From assembly GCF_013200955.2 (NCBI RefSeq), contig NZ_CP053697.2, forward strand, positions 2,914,001 to 2,978,000: a stretch of 64,000 nt of DNA, in the 5' to 3' direction. Shown in pieces: positions 59,585 to 64,000 of this stretch (positions within the stretch are counted from its first letter, which is position 1; each line of letters begins with the position of its first letter). Under the pieces are notes generated by a model, which was not told the origin of the DNA, made no database searches, and saw nothing but the letters and a program-made list of their open reading frames with translations. Position numbers and translations under genes: made by a program. Origin of the DNA: Pseudomonas campi. GTDB taxonomy: Bacteria > Pseudomonadota > Gammaproteobacteria > Pseudomonadales > Pseudomonadaceae.

Positions 59585-59961
59585 TGGGCCAGTCGAGCGC
59601 AACCGCAACAGTCGAGCAAACCCGCGTGCAATGGCGCGCCCTGTGCAGCCGTGCCGATCTGGTGGCCAACTCCGGCGTGGTCGCCTGGGTCGACGGCGCC
59701 CAGGTGGCGCTGTTCTATCTGCCAGGCGAGGCCAGCGGCAAGCAGCTATATGCCGTGGACAACCGCGACCCCAAGTCCGGCGCCAACGTCATCGGCCGCG
59801 GTATTGTCGGCAGCCTGGGTGGCGACCTGGTGATCGCCGCGCCGCTGTACAAGCAGCACTACCGCCTGGAGGACGGCACCTGCCTGGAATACCCGGAGCA
59901 GCAGCTGCGCACCTGGCCGGTACGCCTGCAGGATGACACAGTGGAAATCGGCCTGGCCTGA
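59584..59961 (+). CDS. nirD: Nitrite reductase small subunit NirD
   Basis: 125-residue Rieske-fold partner of NirB. It has the NirD pattern RALCSRADLVANSGVVAWVD and VIGRGIVGSLGGDLVIAAPL, and lacks the Cys/His pairs that bind the Rieske cluster, as usual for NirD. The ATG shares a base with the nirB stop (TGATG), so the two are translationally coupled. Confidence 0.94.
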   Translation: MGQSSATATVEQTRVQWRALCSRADLVANSGVVAWVDGAQVALFYLPGEASGKQLYAVDNRDPKSGANVIGRGIVGSLGGDLVIAAPLYKQHYRLEDGTCLEYPEQQLRTWPVRLQDDTVEIGLA

Positions 59962-60948
<987 letters not shown>

Positions 60949-60991
60949 CCAGCGGCGCACAGCTTCTTGTAGGGTGCGCCGCGAGTTCTCC

Positions 60992-61043
60992 GTAGGGCGG
61001 GTGCAACCCGCGTGCTCAACGCCGCGGGTTTCACCCGCCCTAC
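60992..61043. repeat. Inverted REP pair (GTAGGGCGGGTGCAACCC type) between modA and modB
   Basis: GTAGGGCGGGTGCAACCC at 60992 and an inverted partner ending CACCCGCCCTAC at 61043. This family differs from the GTAGCCCGG REPs. It lies inside the operon and may affect the relative amounts of modA and modBC mRNA. Confidence 0.85.
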
Positions 61044-61080
61044 ACCAGCGCCTCCTGTGCAGCCGAAGGAACACCCAGCA

Positions 61081-61761
61081 ATGCCCCTCACCAGCGCCGA
61101 CTTCGCCGCCATCGGTTTGACCCTGCAGCTGGCCACGCTGACCACCGTGCTCTTGCTGCTGATTGGCACGCCCATCGCCTGGTGGCTAGCGCGCACCCGT
61201 TCCTGGTGGAAGGGCCCGGTCAGCGCCGTGGTCACCCTGCCCCTGGTGCTGCCGCCGACGGTGATCGGCTTCTACCTGCTGGTGACCATGGGCCCGCACG
61301 GGCCAATCGGCCAGCTCACCCAGAGCCTGGGGCTGGGCACCCTGCCCTTCAGTTTCGCCGGTCTGGTGGTGGGCTCGATCATCTACTCCATGCCCTTCGT
61401 CGTGCAGCCGCTGCAGAACGCCTTCGCCGCCATCGGCGAGCGCCCCCTGGAAGTCGCCGCCACCCTGCGTGCCAGCCCCTGGGATAGCTTTTTCACCGTC
61501 GTTCTGCCGCTGGCCAAACCCGGCTTCATTACCGCCGCGGTGCTGGGCTTTGCCCACACCATTGGCGAGTTCGGCGTGGTGCTGATGATTGGCGGCAATA
61601 TTCCCGGCAAGACCAGCGTGGTCTCGGTGCAGATCTTCAACCACGTCGAGGCCATGGAGTACGCCCAGGCCCACTGGCTGGCCGGCGGCATGCTGCTGTT
61701 CTCCTTCCTCATCCTGCTGGCCCTGCACCTCAAGGGCCGCATGCAGCCGGTACGGGTCTGA
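61081..61761 (+). CDS. modB: Molybdate ABC transporter permease ModB
   Basis: 226-residue inner-membrane permease with five to six helices. [19 protein letters not shown] and the ABC-contact loop [20 protein letters not shown] are conserved in ModB, as is [18 protein letters not shown]. An AAGGA ribosome site is ten bases upstream. modC starts three bases after the stop. Confidence 0.95.
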   Translation: MPLTSADFAAIGLTLQLATLTTVLLLLIGTPIAWWLARTRSWWKGPVSAVVTLPLVLPPTVIGFYLLVTMGPHGPIGQLTQSLGLGTLPFSFAGLVVGSIIYSMPFVVQPLQNAFAAIGERPLEVAATLRASPWDSFFTVVLPLAKPGFITAAVLGFAHTIGEFGVVLMIGGNIPGKTSVVSVQIFNHVEAMEYAQAHWLAGGMLLFSFLILLALHLKGRMQPVRV

Positions 61762-61764
61762 GCC

Positions 61765-62874
61765 ATGAGCAATGTCATCACCTCGCCCGATAAGCGCCTG
61801 CAGGCCCGCTTGCGCCTGGCCCGAGGCGAGTTCCGCCTGGATGTCGATCTGGACCTGCCAGGGCGTGGGGTCACCGCGCTGTTCGGCCCGTCCGGCTCGG
61901 GCAAGACCAGCCTGCTGCGCTGCGTGGCAGGCCTGGAGCGCGCCGAGCTCGGCCAGCTGCGGGTCAACGGTGAGTGCTGGCAGGACAGCGCCCACGGCCA
62001 CTTCCTCGCCCCGCACCAGCGCGCCCTGGGTTACGTGTTCCAGGAAGCCAGCCTATTCGAGCACCTTTCGGTGCGCGGCAATCTGGAATATGGGCGCAAA
62101 CGCATTCCGGCCGAGCAGCGCCGGGTCAGCCTGGAGCAGGCACTGGCACTGCTCGGCATCGAGCACCTGCTCGAACGCCTGCCGGCCAAGCTGTCCGGTG
62201 GTGAACGGCAACGGGTCGCCATCGCCCGCGCACTGCTGACCAGCCCACGCCTGCTGCTGCTGGACGAGCCGCTGGCCGCCCTCGACCCGCAGCGCAAGGC
62301 CGAAATCCTGCCCTATCTGGAGCGCCTGCACGACGAACTGGAGATACCGGTGCTCTACGTCAGCCACGCGCCGGATGAGGTGGCACGCCTGGCCGATCAT
62401 CTGGTGCTGCTGGACCACGGCCAGGTGCAGGCCAGCGGCCCGGTCGACGAGTTGCTGGCACGCCTCGACCTGCCCATGGCCCACAGCGAGGATGCCGGCG
62501 TGGTGGTGCAGGCGCGGGTCAGCGGCCACGATGCGCACTATCAACTGCTCAGCCTGGACTTTCCCGACAGCCCGATTGGCCTGCGCATCGCCCATGCCCC
62601 GGTCGCCAGCGGCAAGCTGCTGCGGGTCAAGGTGCAGGCCCGCGATGTCAGCCTGAGCCTGGATAAACCGCAGCACAGCAGCATCCTCAACCTGCTGCCG
62701 GTGACCGTGCACAGCCAGGCGCCAGCGGACAACCCGGCCCATGTGCTGGTGCGCCTGGACATGCACGGCACGCCGCTGCTGGCGCGCATCACCCGCTACT
62801 CGCGCGACCAGCTCGGCCTGCACGATGGCCAGCAGCTGTGGGCGCAGATCAAGTCGGTGGCGCTGCTGGCTTGA
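61765..62874 (+). CDS. modC: Molybdate ABC transporter ATPase ModC
   Basis: 369-residue ATPase. Walker [12 protein letters not shown]-loop [15 protein letters not shown], signature [15 protein letters not shown], Walker [13 protein letters not shown] and H-loop [11 protein letters not shown]. The C-terminal MOP/TOBE domain (about 290-369, [18 protein letters not shown]) is found in ModC and may sense molybdate. Confidence 0.96.
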   Translation: MSNVITSPDKRLQARLRLARGEFRLDVDLDLPGRGVTALFGPSGSGKTSLLRCVAGLERAELGQLRVNGECWQDSAHGHFLAPHQRALGYVFQEASLFEHLSVRGNLEYGRKRIPAEQRRVSLEQALALLGIEHLLERLPAKLSGGERQRVAIARALLTSPRLLLLDEPLAALDPQRKAEILPYLERLHDELEIPVLYVSHAPDEVARLADHLVLLDHGQVQASGPVDELLARLDLPMAHSEDAGVVVQARVSGHDAHYQLLSLDFPDSPIGLRIAHAPVASGKLLRVKVQARDVSLSLDKPQHSSILNLLPVTVHSQAPADNPAHVLVRLDMHGTPLLARITRYSRDQLGLHDGQQLWAQIKSVALLA

Positions 62875-62895
62875 AGGCTGACTCGGACCTCGAAT

Positions 62896-63023
62896 ACTCC
62901 CCTCTCCCACTTGTGGGAGAGGGGCTGGGGGAGAGGGCGTTGGCCCACTCCCCCTCTCCCCAACCCTCGGCTTTAGCTTTCTGCGTCGCTCCGTCGTCTC
63001 CCGTAAACGGCAGAGGGCGTAGT
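62896..63023. repeat. CT/GA-rich dispersed repeat, second copy (inverted)
   Basis: Contains hairpin CCTCTCCCACTTGTGGGAGAGG and the 23-base inverted match (62952-62974) to 52073-52095, plus partial matches such as GTCGTCTCCC. The 265 bases between modC and the next gene hold only this repeat. Confidence 0.7.
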
Positions 63024-63139
63024 CCATGCCTGCGCCCCACGCCGTTATGGCGCTGCAACCAAGATCGGCCACCGCGCCGCGCTTGTCCGCCGCCGCCGAG
63101 CGCCCTACCATCCGGCCCACACTTTCGCCGAGCCCTGCC

Positions 63140-64000
63140 ATGCGCGAACGCACCATCGCCAGCCATTTCGTCCGCGCCGCCCTGCGCGGCGCCGAGCGCC
63201 AGGGCCTGGACTACAGCGCCCTGCTGCGCGAGCTGGGCATCCAGCCTGCGTTGCTGGAGGAACCGCGCGCGCGCCTCGCCCCCGAGCAGTTCACCCGCCT
63301 GCTGCAAGGCCTGTGGGCGCTGCTCGACGACGAGTACATGGGCTTCGGCCAGCGCCCGAGCAAGCGCGGCACTTTCGCCATGATGGGCCACGCCATCATC
63401 CATTGCCGTACCCTGGAAAAAGCCCTGGTGCGCGGCATGCTGTTCTATGGCCTGTTCCCCGACGCTCCCCGCGTGCAGCTGCAGCGCGAAGACGAGTGGG
63501 TCCGCCTGAGTATCGACAGCTCGGTGCTGTGGGACCCGGACCACTTCCTCACCGAGAGCCTGCTGGTGATCTGGCACCGCCTCGGCAGCTGGCTGATCGG
63601 CCAGCGCATCCGCCTGGAAGAAGCCAGCTTCGCCTACCCGGAACCGGCGCACAGCGACGAGTACGACCTGCTGTTCCCCTGCCCACGGCGCTTCGACGCC
63701 GCCAGCACCAGCCTGCTGTTTCACAGCCGCTACCTGAACATGCCGCTGCTGCAGGACGAGCGCACGCTCAAGCAGTTCCTCGAACACTCACCGGCCGACC
63801 TGCTGGCCCGCCCCGATGGCGGCGACAGCCTGACCAGCCGCATCCGCCGCCTGCTCGGCCGCGACTGTGCCAACTGGCCCGACCTGGAACAGGTCGCCCA
63901 GCAACTGCATATCAGCCCGCAGACCCTGCGCCGCCACCTGCGCGAGGAAGGCAGCAGCTTCCAGGAACTCAAGGACCACCTGCGCCGCGACCTGGCCATC
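63140..64000 (+). CDS. AraC-family regulator with arabinose-binding-like N-terminal domain, cut by window edge
   Basis: 287 codons are visible. The N-terminal domain (MRERTIASHFVRAALRGAER; later GFGQRPSKRGTFAMMGHAII) matches the PF12625-type regulators such as those controlling amino acid or amine catabolism. The C-terminal AraC helix-turn-helix begins at LEQVAQQLHISPQTLRRHLR and continues to the edge (LKDHLRRDLAI). About 45-50 residues are probably missing. Target unknown; it is not obviously linked to modABC. Confidence 0.88.
   Translation, partial: MRERTIASHFVRAALRGAERQGLDYSALLRELGIQPALLEEPRARLAPEQFTRLLQGLWALLDDEYMGFGQRPSKRGTFAMMGHAIIHCRTLEKALVRGMLFYGLFPDAPRVQLQREDEWVRLSIDSSVLWDPDHFLTESLLVIWHRLGSWLIGQRIRLEEASFAYPEPAHSDEYDLLFPCPRRFDAASTSLLFHSRYLNMPLLQDERTLKQFLEHSPADLLARPDGGDSLTSRIRRLLGRDCANWPDLEQVAQQLHISPQTLRRHLREEGSSFQELKDHLRRDLAI

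Noticed and set aside
56972..59608. 878-codon open frame antisense to nirB
   Set aside because: It mirrors nirB codon periodicity, overlaps the attenuator and shows no recognisable domain.

Overview
The window looks like chromosomal DNA of a Pseudomonas-type gammaproteobacterium. The coding regions are GC-rich, ribosome sites are GGAG-like, and the gene set is typical of the genus: Lap adhesin system, Aer, AceK, FimV-like protein, ArsR/ArsJ, NirBD and ModABC. No species is claimed. I see no rRNA, tRNA, CRISPR array or intact transposase.

Region 1 (1-8.7 kb): the start of a type I secretion ABC transporter (minus strand, runs off the left edge) lies divergent from a 2467-residue RTX adhesin. 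Region 2 (8.9-13.2 kb): a PlcP-type phosphoesterase/glycosyltransferase pair for lipid remodelling sits behind a Pho-box-like array. It is followed by an AraC regulator, a CsaA-like tRNA-binding protein, an EamA exporter and a SelW/Rdx protein. Region 3 (13.2-22.5 kb): a TA-flanked MITE-like element, a FimV-like protein, a MarR regulator, a DUF2804 protein, a second palindromic repeat touching a membrane diguanylate cyclase, RecQ, a YecA-family protein and a DUF454 protein.

Region 4 (22.6-45 kb) is the core: lapG and lapD, then a 4339-residue LapA-type adhesin on the minus strand, divergent from lapE-lapB-lapC. From what is known of this family, LapD binds c-di-GMP and sequesters the periplasmic protease LapG. 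When c-di-GMP falls, LapG cuts the adhesin at a TAAG site and the cell detaches. Both giant adhesins here carry a TAAG site after a retention module, so one LapD/LapG pair probably controls two adhesins, each beside its own exporter gene. The large LapA is unusual in having four von Willebrand A domains, two of them inside near-identical tandem segments of about 1.85 kb.

Region 5 (45-50.3 kb): a DTW-domain tRNA modification enzyme, the aerotaxis receptor Aer, a 42-residue ORF, aceK, a second copy of the MITE and a small transcript candidate with a 39-residue ORF. Region 6 (50.4-56.5 kb): arsR, an ArsJ-partner GAPDH and arsJ (arsenate efflux as 1-arseno-3-phosphoglycerate), a DUF6868 protein, cbpM/cbpA, and a thioredoxin-like protein with an ArsP/DUF318 permease. 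The permease starts beside a 25-codon remnant of a flavoprotein gene. Region 7 (56.8-64 kb): nirBD behind a sigma-54-like promoter, ANTAR-type hairpins and an intrinsic terminator (a NasT-style leader), then modABC behind a palindromic operator candidate, and a partial AraC-family regulator at the right edge. NirBD and ModABC fit together in nitrate/nitrite assimilation, because nitrate reductase needs molybdenum.
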